From assembly GCA_941918925.1 (NCBI GenBank), contig OW799237.1, forward strand, positions 96,879,015-96,943,014: 64,000 bases of DNA, given 5' to 3'. Source of the DNA: Phyto melanocephala (Eukaryota; Arthropoda; Insecta; Diptera; Rhinophoridae). Shown here one piece after another: positions 35,120 to 46,500 of the stretch (the first letter of the stretch is position 1; every line of letters begins with the position of its first letter). Below the pieces are notes generated by a model. It searched no databases. It was not told where the DNA came from and worked only from the letters and a program-made list of their open reading frames with translations. Position numbers and translations under genes: made by a program.

Positions 35120-36834
35120 ACAAGTAAGAGCACTATATTCGGCTGTGCCGAATCTTTTATACCCACCACCAATTTTGTGTACATTTAAAGCACAACATTT
35201 ACTATTTTGTTAATCGCTATGGAATAATCTCTTTATAATAAAATATGTATCACTTTCTTTGCAGAGAGTGGTTAAATTTTAAGTGCCCATGTTAAAGGTG
35301 AACTACACCTAGTCTTTAAATTTGTTTTCTGCATTTCACTTGACATTTCTCAATTTCAAACTTACTCAATTTGATCCGTGGAAAGATACGCAAATGAGCA
35401 ACGCTTTAAAGTTATTCAGGTTTTTTATAAAAATGGGCGTTCAAATCAAAATGCATTTTGTGCACTTCGTAATTCTTTTGATCAACATAATCGTTCAAAT
35501 TCGTCCACAATCGGGAGAATTGTAAAAAATATTTAAATTTCTGCAAAAGGGGTCTGTATAAAATGTTAGAAAATCTGTGAATGCCTTCTTAGTTCGTTGA
35601 ATGGGATCCATTGCTGTTTTTTGCGATAGTGTGGCAAAAGAGCAGTCAACCTCGCCTCATCATCATGCCCAACAATTGAGCATCAACATTGTCATTGAAA
35701 ATTTGGACCATCAGATAGAGGAGTGGCGCCAAGGATGGGATATGCTACTAAAATGCTTTTGTAAATGTAGTGGAAAGTGGGCGTTAAAGTAGGCGTATCA
35801 ATAAAGTTTCTGCTAACAAATAAAAGTTAGATATTTCAATATAGTCGTTTATTTTCCTAAAAACTTTGTCAATAGAGAAATTACATGAATTTAGGATAAA
35901 CCGTTATATAGAAGGTAGGCGTTAAAGTGGGCGTGTCACCTAAACTTTTTGGCATAATAATAACATGGATTAGAAGGATATACGTAGCAAATTTGATCAT
36001 CATACCTCTAATTTTGGCGGTTTTATGAGCTTTTAAATTTCATTAACGGTAGATTACGTGAAAAGTGGGCGTTATAATAGGCGTGTCAAAGTTATTTTTG
36101 CGAATGAGTACAACTTAGGTGTTTCAATATAGCCCTTTATAATTCCAAAATCTTTATTAATAGAGAAATTATATGAATTTTGAGTAAAACGTTATATGGG
36201 AGGTGGACGTAAAAGTGGGTGTGGCACATTCATTTTCCGTGTCAAAAAAGCGTCTCAATAAAAAGCAAAGTGTGCAAAAATTTTAGAGTTGTACATCCAT
36301 TTTTGTTGGTTTTTTGACGTTTTTGTTTTTAAATATACCGAAAAATACACTGTGCGGTATAAATTTTCGTACATTTTGATCGATAACTTCTCTCCTAATG
36401 CATAGATTTAGATAATTTTCGGGAGCAAATATTGGTTATACTCAGGAAATATATATTCGAAGTTTCATGAGTCTACGTTAACGCGTTTGGACACAATTCC
36501 ATTTTATTCGATGTTTGAAGGACATGGTTTTTTCGACCTACTCTTGCTTTTCGAGCTATAACTCTCTACCTAATATCCCGATTTAGCCTATTTTCAATAC
36601 CAAACAAACCTTATCTATAAGAAAGATTCTGGCAAAATTTGAGCCCCCTAGCTTTTTCGGTGCGACCTCTATCGTGCTTTCAACAGACGGACGGACATAG
36701 CTAGATCGTCATCAAATCAAACCCTGATTCAGAATATATATACTTTATGGGGTCTAAAATGGATATTTCGATTTGTTACAAACGGAATGACAAAATGAAT
36801 ATACCTCCACCATTATTTTGGTGGCGGGTATAAA
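35120..36834 (-). mobile_element. INE-1-like element with embedded mariner-like sequence
   Basis: In reverse orientation, the 3' end lies at 35120 with ACAAGTAAGAGCACTATATT and the hairpin ATTCGGC-TGT-GCCGAAT (35137-35153). The 5' end lies at 36834 (TTTTGGTGGCGGGTATAAAA). Between them are the GGGCGT (CGCCCAC) boxes at 35780-36240 and the block with AAAGTATATATATTC. The mariner-like segment 35265-35740 sits close to the 3' end, as in the other long copies. No Helitron protein is encoded. Confidence 0.85.
35265..35740 (+). pseudogene. Embedded mariner-like transposase remnant (M1)
   Basis: The plus strand frame from about 35391 reads RYANEQRFKVIQVFYKNGRS, then NQNAFCALRNSFDQHNRSN, then SSTIGRIVKNI-stop, a helix-turn-helix N-terminus of Tc1/mariner-superfamily (DUF4817-like) transposases. 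After a shift, SIAVFCDSVAKEQSTSPHHH and AQQL follow. A C-terminal-like piece ENLDHQIEEWRQG comes directly after, so the catalytic core has been deleted. The left TIR (GAGTGGTTAAATTTTAAG) is present and the right one is lost. Confidence 0.75.
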
Positions 36835-36960
36835 AATTGTTGCAAGAACGGGCTCATTTATCCGAACCAAATATTTAGGCTTTGTTCGAACTTTTTACAT
36901 ATGGTTTATGTGAATTTTGCACAAGACCTTTCGAGCGGTTTACGGGTAAAAAAGGGTAAA
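36835..36960. other. Unique left flank of array 1
   Basis: This includes GACCTTTCGAGCGGTTTACG (36925-36944) and GGTAAAAAAGGGTAAAACAG. The same sequence recurs at 38121 inside array 1 and marks an internal duplication of about 1.2 kb. Confidence 0.8.
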
Positions 36961-39529
36961 ACAGACAGAGCGACAGAGCGACAGAGCGACAGAGCGACAA
37001 AGCGACAGAGCAACAGAGCGACAGAGCGACAAAGCGACAGAGCGACAAAGCGACAGAGCGACAGAGCGACAAAGCAACAGAGCAACAGAGCGACAAAGCG
37101 ACAGAGCGACAAAGCGACAGAGCGACAAAGCGACAGAGCGACAATGCGACAGAGCGACAAAGCGACAAAGCGACAAAGCGACAAAGCGACAAAGCGACAG
37201 AGCGACAGAGCGACAAAGCGACAGAGCGACAAAGTGACAGAGCGACAAAGCGACAAAGACACAAAGCGACAGAGCGACAAAGACACAAAGCGACAAAGCG
37301 ACAGAGCGACAAAGCGACAGAGCGACAAAGCGACAGAGCGACAGAGCGACAAAGCGACAAAGCGACAGAGCGACAATGCGACAGAGCGACAAAGAACAAA
37401 GCGACAGAGCGACAAGGCGACAGAGCGACAAAGCAACAGAGCGACAAAGCGACAGAGCAACATAGCGACAAAGCGACAAAGCGACAGAGCAACAGAGCGA
37501 CAAAGCGACAATGCGACAAAGCGACAGAGCGACAAAGCGACAGAGCGACAAAGCGACAGAGCGACAAAGCGACAGAGCGACAAAGCGACAAAGCGACAAA
37601 GCGACAGAGCGACAAAGCGACAGAGCGACAAAGCGACAAAGCGACAGAGTGACAAAGCGACAAAGCGACAGAGCGACAAAGCGACAAAGCGACAGAGCAA
37701 CATAGCGACAGAGCGACAAAGCGACAATGCGACAAAGCGACAGAGCGACAAAGCGACAGAGCGACAAAGCGACAGAGCGACAAAGCGACAGAGCGACAGA
37801 GCGACAAAGCGACAAAGCGACAAAGACACAAAGCGACAGAGCGACAAAGACACAAAGCGACAAAGCGACAGAGCGACAAAGCGACAAAGCGACAGAGCGA
37901 CAGAGCGACAAAGCGACAGAGCGACAAAGCGACAAAGCGACAGAGCGACAAAGCGACAGAGCGACAGAGCGACAAAGCGACAAAGCGACAGAGTGACAAA
38001 GCGACAAAGCGACAGAGCGACAAAGCGACAGAGCGACAAAGCGACAAAGCGACAAAGCGACAGAGCGACAGAGCAACATAGCGACAGAGCGACAAAGCGA
38101 CAATGCGACAAAGCGACAGAGACCTTTCGAGCGGTTTACGGGTAAAAAAGGGTAAAACAGACAGAGCGACAGAGCGACAGAGCGACAAAGCGACAGAGCA
38201 ACAGAGCGACAGAGCGACAAAGCGACAAAGCGACAAAGCGACAGAGCGACAGAGCAACATAGCGACAGAGCGACAAAGCGACAATGCGACAAAGCGACAG
38301 AGCGACAAAGCGACAGAGCGACAAAGCGACAGAGCGACAAAGCGACAGAGCGACAAAGCGACAAAGCGACAAAGACACAAAGCGACAGAGCGACAAAGAC
38401 ACAAAGCGACAAAGCGACAGAGCGACAAAGCGACAAAGCGACAGAGCGACAGAGCGACAGAGCGACAAAGCGACAGAGCGACAAAGCGACAAAGCGACAA
38501 AGCGACAGAGCGACAAAGCGACAGAGCGACAAAGCGACAAAGCGACAGAGTGACAAAGCGACAAAGCGACAGAGCGACAAAGCGACAGAGCGACAGAGCA
38601 ACATAGCGACAGAGCGACAAAGCGACAATGCGACAAAGCGACAGAGCGACAGAGCGACAAAGCGACAAAGCGACAGAGCGACAGAGCGACAGAGCGACAA
38701 AGCGACAGAGCGACAGCGAAAGAGCGACAGCGAAAGAGCGACAGCGAAAGAGCGACAAAGCGACAGAGCGACAGCGAAAGAGCGACAGCGAAAGAGCGAC
38801 AGCGAAAGAGCGACAGCGAAAGAGCGACAGCGAAAGGGCGACAGCGAAAGAGCGACAGCGAAAGAGCGACAACGAAAGAGCGACAGCGAAAGAGCGACAA
38901 AGCGAAAGAGCGACAAAGCGACAGAGCGAACAAAACGACAGAGCGACAGAGCGACAAAGCGACAGAGCGACAGAGCGACAAAGCGACAGAGCGACAAAGC
39001 GACAGAGCGACAAAGCGACAGAGCGACAAAGCGACAGAGCGACAAAGCGACAGCGAAAGGGCGACAGCGAAAGAGTGACAGCGAAAGAGCGACAGCGAAA
39101 GAGCGACAGCGAAAGAGCGACAGCGAAAGGGCGACAGCGAAAGGGCGACAGCGAAAGAGCGTCAGCGAAAGAGCGACAGCGAAAGGCCGACAGCGAAAGA
39201 GCGAAAGGGAAAGAGCGACAGCGAAAGGGCGACAGCGAAAGGGCGACAACGAAAGAGCGACAACGAAAGAGCGACAGCGAAAGAGCGATAGCGAAAGAGC
39301 GACAAAGCGAAAGAGCTACAAAGCGACAGAGCGACAAAGCGACAAAGCGAAAGGGCGACAAAGCGACAGCGAAAGGGCGACAAAGCGACAGAGCGACAAA
39401 GCGACAGCGAAAGAGCGACAGCGAAAGGGCGACAGCGAAAGAGTGACAGCGAAAGAGCGACAGCGAAAGAGCGACAGCGAAACAGCGACAGCGAAAGAGC
39501 GACAACGAAAGAGCGAAAAAGCGAAAGAG
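36961..39529. repeat. Satellite array 1: AGCGACAR octamers
   Basis: About 2.57 kb is built of AGCGACAG and AGCGACAA octamers. From about 38710, blocks of the 14-bp form GCGACAGCGAAAGA appear (an octamer plus a hexamer). It is near 50% GC in an otherwise strongly AT-rich window. Marker variants (AACATAGCGAC, AATGCGAC, AGACACAAAGCG) recur in the same order, showing higher-order repeats. All six frames are free of stops over long distances because the unit contains none in any phase. Frames read as repeats of RATKRQSD on one strand and of CRFVALSL/CRSVALSL on the other. I do not regard these as genes. Confidence 0.95.
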
Positions 39530-40044
39530 AAAATTGATGTGTCAGTGTTGCTTTTGCTAATAAATTAATTTAGATGTTTTAATATAAGGTCCTTTTTGTC
39601 CTTTGAGAAATTAAATGAATTTGAAAAGAAGCGTTGTATGAGAGGTTAGCGTTAGAGTAAAAAAACAACGTTTGCAAAATAACAGGATCGTACATGTAAT
39701 TTTGTCAGTTTTATTACGTTTTAAATTTTAAATGGACCAAAAAAGACACTGTGACGTATACATTTTTGTACATTTTCATGTATAATGGATTTCGCAGATT
39801 TGAGCAAGTTTTAGGAAAAAATATTTTTTTTTAATCGGGAAATAAAATTTCGTCAATGGTTTTAGACAAAATCGTCTTTTATTCGATGTAAGAAGGACAT
39901 CGTTTTTTTGACCTACTCTACCATTACAAATTAGTAATCTTTTCATAATATACCAATTAAGACTATTTTATATACCCAAAAAGCCTTATGTTTTACAAAA
40001 ATGTTCGTTATTATTTTAAGATAGCGAACACAGTAACGGCTTGA

Positions 40045-40651
40045 TCGTCCTCATTTAGAAAAAATTCCACACTAAACAGTCACTCTTTGTGGGTGCATTG
40101 GTTTTACGACAATCACTTTTAAATTATCATTCACCCAAATGCCGCAATTCTGCTTATTGACGAATCCATGTAGGTGAAAATGTTCGTCAATACTGAAGAT
40201 GATTTTCTTCAAAAATTGAACATTCACAGTTGCCATTTCTTGCCACCATTCTGACTATTGACGACGTTTGGAATGGTCATAAGGCTTTAGATCTTGAGCC
40301 AATTGCACCTTGCAGCAATATTTTCTACAGTACGAGCTGTACGAGCATGCACTAGTGTTTTCATATCTGCTGCAGACCCGGTTTGCTAAAATTTTTGCAC
40401 GATTTTTCGATGGTACGCACATTTGGATGATTAAATTGACCGAAAAAATCACAAGTGCAAGATATGAATTTTAATTTGAATGCCCAGTTTCATAATAAAC
40501 CTGAATAACTTTAATGCTCGATTGTGTATCTTTCCATCGTTCAAATTGAGTTAGTCTGAATTTGAGAAATGTCAAATGAGATGCAGAAAAAAAAACTTGC
40601 AGTTTTGGTGGCCTTCATATTCAACATCGGCCCTTAAAATTTAACCACGCT
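40045..40651 (-). pseudogene. Mariner-like transposase remnant (M2)
   Basis: The minus strand shows broken frames with a diverged N-terminal helix-turn-helix, then KVQLAQDLKPYDHSKRRQ, then HFHLHGFVNKQNCGIWVNDN and MHPQRVTV-stop-CGIF. These are the central and catalytic-region motifs of Tc1/mariner-superfamily transposases with a DUF4817-like N-terminus. Several shifts are needed, and TAG replaces the conserved tryptophan codon. The terminal ATCGGCCCTTAAAATTTAA at the right matches the TIR of M7 and M8. It keeps more of the protein than the other embedded copies. Confidence 0.75.
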
Positions 40652-40838
40652 TTACCAACATTTAATAAGTACACAGAAATAAGAGTAATCACTGAGGAAT
40701 CAGCTACATCTAATTATGTGTTCAAGTATATTTATTGCTATCGGAACTTTCGTTTTTGGAATCACCAAAAAGCCAAAAACTGTTCGTTCAATACCTTTAA
40801 TCTCCTCTTCATTCACTAATTATGAAATGTTGGTTGGA

Positions 40839-41100
40839 CAAAGCGACAGAGCGACGGGCGACAGAGCGACGGGCGACAGAGCGACGGGCGACAGAGCGAC
40901 GGGCGACGGGCGACGGGCGACAAAGCGACAGAGCGACAAACCGAAAGAGCGACAAAGCGAAAGTGCGACAGAGCGACAAAGCGAAAGTGCGACAGAGCGA
41001 AAAAGCGAAAGAGCTACAAAGCGACAGAGCGACAAAGCGACAGAGCGACAAAGCGACAGAGCGACAAAGCGACAAAGCGAAAGAGCGACAGAGCGACAAA
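40839..41100. repeat. Satellite array 2 (short)
   Basis: 262 bp of AGCGACAR with GCGACGGG and GCGAAAGTGC variants. The right junction fuses array ...GCGACAAA to GATACGCAAATGAGC of the mariner-like sequence, whose undisturbed form (35385) reads GGAAAGATACGC. The overlap AAAG is shared. Confidence 0.9.
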
Positions 41101-41561
41101 GATACGCAAATGAGCAACGCTTTAAAGTTATTCAGATTCTTTATAAAATGGGCGTTCAAATCAAAATGTATTTTGTGCACTTCGTGATTCGTTTGGTCAA
41201 TATAATCGTTCGAATTCGTCCACAATCGTGAGAATTGTAAAAAATATTTAAATGTCTGCAAAGCAGGTCTGTATGAAATGTGAAAACATCTGTGAAACCC
41301 ATCTTAGTTCGTTGAATGGGAGACATTGCTGTTTTTCACGATAACGTGGCAAAAGAGCAAGCAACCTCGACTCATCATCGTGCCCAACAATTGAGCATCA
41401 ACAGTGTCATTGAAAATATTGACTATCGGATCGAGGTGTGCCGCTTAGTTTGTTCCATACATAATTGAAGCATACAAATATTATCGTTATAAAAATAAAT
41501 GATAATAATTTCATAATAATTTTATTCAAAATCAACATAGTCCCTTAAAATTAAACCACCC
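41101..41561 (+). pseudogene. Mariner-like transposase remnant (M3), 5' end replaced by array
   Basis: The HTH start RYANEQRFKVIQILYK is followed by a one-base deletion relative to M1, which shifts the frame. The right TIR (TTAAAATTAAACCACCC) is present at 41545-41561. The left TIR is missing because array 2 abuts the coding start. Confidence 0.75.
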
Positions 41562-42137
41562 ATTATAACGTCGGTATGCTAGTAAAATGTTTTCGTAAAT
41601 TTAGTCTTTAAATGAAAGTGGCCGTTAAAGTACTCGTGTCAATAAACTTTCTGATAATAAACATAATTTAGATATTTCAATATAGTCCTTTAGTATTCCG
41701 AAATCTTTATTCATAGAGAAATTACATGAATTAAGAGGAAAGTTTTATCTACGAAATAGTGCTAATTTATTTTTGTTATCTTATGTTCTCCTGAAGTTAT
41801 GCTCTATTAGAAATGGGAATGTAGGAAAATTTTGACCTAAGTCAAAAAAAATTATCTCTAAACATTATAAACAATTTATTTTCATCTACTAATGGCTAAC
41901 AAATTTTAAAATTATACAAAACTTATTTCGTTTGAAAATCTTTTAAAAGCAAAATGTTATAGAAGTTTAAAAATCAAAATCTTACTAATAAATTTCCCGT
42001 TTTAGCAAAATGCTGAGAATGTATATTTTTTGAATCACCGTGTGATAATAATATAAAAATATGTATCACTTTCTTTTTAGAGGGTGGTTAAATTGTAAGG
42101 GCCACAGGGTGATTCAAAATATACAAAATATATATAT

Positions 42138-43252
42138 AAGAGAGTTATAGCTCGAAAAGCAAGAGTAGGTCGAAAAAACCGTGTCCTTCAAACATCTACA
42201 TTAACGTAGACTCATGAAACTTCGAATATATATTTCCTGAGCAAAAACAATATGTTGCCCCGAAAATTATCTAAATCTATGCATTAGGAGAGGAGTTATC
42301 GATCAAAATGTACGAAAATTTATACCGCACAGTGTATTTTTCGGTATATTTAAAAACAAAAACGTCATAAAAGCAACAAAATTGGATGTACGACTCTGAA
42401 ATTTTGCACACTTTGCTTTTTGGTGAGACGCCTTTTTGTAACGGAAAATCAATGTGCCACGCCCACTTTTACGCCTACCTCCCATATAACGTTTTACCCA
42501 AAATTCATATAATTTCTCTATTAATAAATATTTTGGAATAATAAAGGGCTATATTGAAACACCTAAGTTGTACTCATTCGCAAAAATAACTTTGACACGC
42601 CTACTATAACGCCCACTTTTCACGTTATCTACCGTTAATGAAATTTAAAAGCTCATAAAATTAGAGGTATGATGACAAGATTTGCTACATATATCCTTCT
42701 AATCAATGTTATTGTTGTGCCAAAAAGTTTAGGTGGCAAGCCCACTTTAACTCCTACCTCCCATATAACGGTTTCTCTTAAATTTATGTAATTTCTCTAT
42801 TGACAAAGTTTTTGGGAAAATAAAGCACTATATTGAAATATCTAAGTTGTATTTATTAGCAGAAACTTTATTGACACTCCTACTTTAACGCCCACTTTTA
42901 CTAAAAGACTAAATTTACGAAAACACTTTACTATCATATCGAAGTTATTAAGGGTGATTAAATTTTAAGGGCCGATGTTGATTTTAAATAAAACACAAAT
43001 TATTTAAGAAATTATCATCATTTCTTTTTACAATGATAATATTTGTATGGTTCAATTATGTATATAACAAAATATCGGCCAAATGGCCCCCCATCCTTGG
43101 CGCCACTCCTCTATCTGATGGTCCAAATTTTCAATGACAATGTTGATGCTCAATTGTTGGGCATGATGATGAGTCGAGGTTGACTGCTCTTTTGCCACAC
43201 TATCGCAAAAAACAGCAATGGATCCCATTCAACGAACTAAGAAGGCATTCAC
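42138..43252 (+). mobile_element. INE-1-like fragment in forward orientation, cut by array 3
   Basis: The sequence matches the copy at 49376-51534 from AGAGTTATAGCTCGAAAAGC onward, with a deletion of about 27 bp near 42196. It includes the GCCACGCCCACTTTTACGCC boxes and runs into the mariner-like segment M4. It stops at GGCATTCACAGA, where array 3 begins. The 5' end was lost at the junction with the segmental duplication. Confidence 0.82.
42951..43252 (-). pseudogene. Mariner-like remnant (M4), HTH part replaced by array 3
   Basis: The TIR AGGGTGATTAAATTTTAAGG at 42951 is followed by the same interior as M7, up to GCATTCACAGA. The undisturbed sequence (56391) continues TTTTCTAACA; here it continues GCGACAGAGC. 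The helix-turn-helix coding part is absent. Confidence 0.75.
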
Positions 43253-45790
43253 AGAGCGACAGAGCAACAGAGCGACAGAGCGACAAAGCGACAGAGCGAC
43301 AAAGCGACAGAGCAACAGAGCGACAAAGCGACAGAGCGACAGAGCGACAAAGCGACAAAGCGACAGAGCGACAAAGCGACAGAGCGACAAAGCGACAGAG
43401 CGACAAGAAGACAAAGCGACAGAGCGACAAAGCGACAGAGCGACAAAGCGACAGAGCGACAAAGCGACAGAGCGACAAAGCGACAGAGCGACAAAGCGAC
43501 AAAGCGACAGAGCGACAGAGCGACAAAGCGACAGAGCGACAAAGCGACAAAGCGACAAAGCGACAGAACAACAGAGCGACAAAGCGACAAAGCGACAGAG
43601 CAACAGAGCGACAGAGCAACAGAGCGAAAGGGTAATAAAGCGACAGCGAAAGAGCGACAGCGAAAGGGCGACAGCGAAAATGCGATAGCGAAAGAGCGAC
43701 AAAGCGAAAGAGCGACAGAGCGACAAAGCGACAAAGCGACAAAGCGACAGAGCGACAAAGCGACAGAGCGACAGAGCGACAAAGCAACAGAGCGACAAAG
43801 CAACAGAGCGAAAGGGCGACAGAGCGACAAAGCGACAGAGCGACAAAGCGACAGAGCGAAAAAGCGACAGAGCGACAGCGAAAGGGCGACAGCGAAAGAG
43901 CGACAGCGAAAGAGCGACAACGAAAGAGCGACAACGAAAGAGCGATAGCGAAAGAGCGACAAAGCGAAATATCGATAGCGAAAGAGCGACAAAGCGAAAG
44001 AGCGAAAGGGCGACAAAGCGACAGAGCGACAAAGTGACAGCGAAAGAGCGACAGCGAAAGAGCGAAAGGGAAAGAGCGACAGCGAAACAGCGACAGCGAA
44101 AGAGCGACAGCGAAACAGCGACAGCGAAAGAGCGACAACGAAAGAGCGAAAAAGCGAAAGAGCGACAAAGCGAAAGAGCGACAAAGCGACAGCAAAAGAG
44201 CGACAAAGCGACAGAGCGACAAAGCGACAGAGCGACAAAGCGACAGAGCGACAAAGCGACGGAGCGACAAAGCGACAGAGCGACAAAGCAACAGAGCGAC
44301 AAAGCGACAAAGCGAAAGGGCGACAGCGAAAGGGCGACAAAGCGACAGAGCGACAAAGCGACAGCGAAAGAGCGACAGCGAAAGTGCGACAGCGAAAGGG
44401 CGACAGCAAAAGAGCGACAGCGAAAGGGCGACAGCAAAAGAGCGACAGCGAAAGGGCGACAGCGAAAGGGCGATAGCGAAAGAGCGACAAAGCGAAATAG
44501 CGATAGCGAAAGAGCGACAAAGCGAAAGAGCGAAAGGGCGACAAAGCGACAAAGCGACAGCGAAAGAGCGACAGCGAAAGAGCGACAGCGAAAGAGCGAC
44601 AGCGAAAGAGCGACAGCGAAAGAGCGACAGCGAAAGAGCGACAGCGAAACAGCGACAGCAAAAGAGCGACAAAGCGACAGAGCGAAAAAGCGACAGAGCG
44701 ACAGCGAAAGGGCGACTGCGAAAGAGCGACAGCGAAAGAGCGACAACGAAAGAGCGACAACGAAAGAGCGATAGCGAAAGAGCGACAAAGCGAAATAGCG
44801 ATAGCGAAAGAGCGACAAAGCGAAAGAGCGAAAGGGCGACAAAGCGACAGAGCGACAGAGCGACAAAGCGACAGCGAAAGAGCGACAGCGAAACAGCGAC
44901 AGCGAAAGAGCGACAGCGAAACAGCGACAACGAAAGAGCGAAAAAGCGAAAGAGCGACAAAGCGAAAGAGCGACAAAGCGACAGCGAAAGAGCGACAAAG
45001 CGTCAGAGCGACAGAGCGACAAAGCGACAGAGCGACAAAGCGACAGAGCGACAAAGCGACAGAGCGACAAAGCAACAGAGCGACAAAGCGACAAAGCGAA
45101 AGGGCAACAGCGAAAGGGCGACAAAGCGACAGAGCGACAAAGCGACAGCGAAAGAGCGACAGCGAAAGTGCGACAGCGAAAGGGCGACAGCAAAAGAGCG
45201 ACAGCGAAAGGGCGACAGCGAAAGGGCGACAGCGAAAGGGCGACAGCGAAAGGGCGTCAGCGAAAGAGCGACAGCGAAAGAGCGACAGCGAAAGGCCGAC
45301 AGCGAAAGAGCGACAGCGAAAGAGCGAAAGGGAAAGAGCGACAGCGAAAGAGCGACAGCGAAAGAGCGACAGCGAAAGAGCGACAGCGAAAGAGCGACAG
45401 CGAAACAGCGACAGCGAAACAGCGACAGCGAAATAGCGACAGCGAAAGAGCGACAGCGAAAGAGCGACAACGAAAGAGCGAAAAAGCGAAAGAGCGACAA
45501 AGCGACAAAGCGACAAAGCGAAAGAGCGACAAAGCGAAAGAGCGACAAAGCGACAGCGAAAGAGCGACAAAGCGAAAGAGCGACAAAGCGACAAAGCGAC
45601 AAAGCGAAAGAACGACAAAGCGACAAAACGAAAGAACGACAAAGCGAAAGAGCAACAGAGCGACATAGCGATAGAGCGACAGAGCGACGAACGACAAAGC
45701 GACAGAGCGAAAGAGCGACGGGCGACAAAGCTATGAGCGATAAAGCGATGAGCGACAAAGCGATGAGCGACGGGCGACAGAGCGACAAAG
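43252..45790. repeat. Satellite array 3: octamer and 14-bp forms
   Basis: About 2.54 kb. The first 380 bp are almost pure octamers. The rest alternates octamers with GCGACAGCGAAAGA blocks and ends in GCGACGGGCGAC and GATGAGCGACAAAGC variants before the unique TTTCTATTTGTATAC. A higher-order period of about 790 bp is visible: the marker GAAAAAGCGAAAGAGCGAC lies at 44149 and again at 44939, with a shorter third at about 45479. The same marker ends array 1 at about 39505, so the arrays share history. The long open frames here are also products of the repeat. Confidence 0.95.
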
Positions 45791-46500
45791 CTTTCTATTT
45801 GTATACATAATAAATCAGCTAAATTAAGCGTAAAAATTAAAAAAAATTAAATTAATTGTAAAAATATTCGTATGTGGTGTGAAAATATATGTAAGTATGC
45901 ATATAAAAACCGAAAAAACAATTATCTTCGCACATTTACCACATACTTTGTAAATTTCGTGAATTATTTGTAATCCTGATTGCAGTGCTGCAGCCTTAAA
46001 AGATGGAATTCTCGCGACATAGGAAAGACATAGCTAAATAATTATACGCATAGATGCTTTGTCGCTTACATACATACATACACACATGTGTACAAAGAGC
46101 ATAAACAGTAGCTAACCCAGCAAAAAATTTTTTTTTAAGATATTCAATTTACATTTAATGAATAAGTAGCGACAAATATATATATGTATATATATATATG
46201 TATGTATACGTATGTATGTGTATTAGGTTGGCACTGGCTACAGAGCTACATAATTATAAGCAATCTCCCTCTTTAGGTCCCTCATTAGAAAATAAATACT
46301 TTTGAAAATCTGTGTTTTGATTCATAATGAAAATATTGAAAAATAGAACAAAACTGAATTTACTGCAACTGAATTGGATAATTTGCAGATTTTTATATAA
46401 GTATGTGACATACCACTAGCTTATATGCATGTATATAATATACCTGTAGGTAACATTTAGATGTGTAAATATCCAGATTCGATATCGTTAAATGAATTAA
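45791..46500. other. Unique spacer with TATATG microsatellite
   Basis: The (TATATG)n run lies at about 46174-46210. A short ATTAGGTTGGCACTGGCT near 46222 was considered and rejected as a mariner end. No gene was found. Confidence 0.5.

Larger units (their letters stand above)
39531..42137. repeat. 2.6-kb segmental duplication, copy 1
   Basis: The block is repeated at 46671-49318. It contains a reversed INE-1-like fragment (39531-40045), mariner-like remnant M2, small array 2, remnant M3 and more reversed INE-1-like sequence (41562-42137). Outside the array I found only about four differences: one T in a T run near 39831, A/C near 39927, G/T near 41191 and G/A near 41418. The right end lies in a TA run that may be the breakpoint. 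Confidence 0.9.

Noticed and set aside
36875..39505. Open frames of up to 876 codons in array 1 (and 400-800 codons in array 3)
   Set aside because: They follow from the stop-free octamer, occur on both strands in all frames, and encode only permutations of one octapeptide per strand. There is no evidence of a promoter, start context or selection.
36961..39529. CRISPR-like array
   Set aside because: The units are contiguous octamers without spacers, and the surroundings are insect repeats with no cas-like genes.
40716..41231. 171-codon frame MCSSIFIAIG... running through array 2 (and its twin at 47857)
   Set aside because: Most of its length is array-encoded. The first 40 codons have no recognised domain and the end is an out-of-frame reading of the mariner-like remnant.
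46220..46240. Mariner terminus (TTAGGTTGGCAC)
   Set aside because: Only about 12 bp match, it lies next to a microsatellite, and no opposite end or transposase was found.
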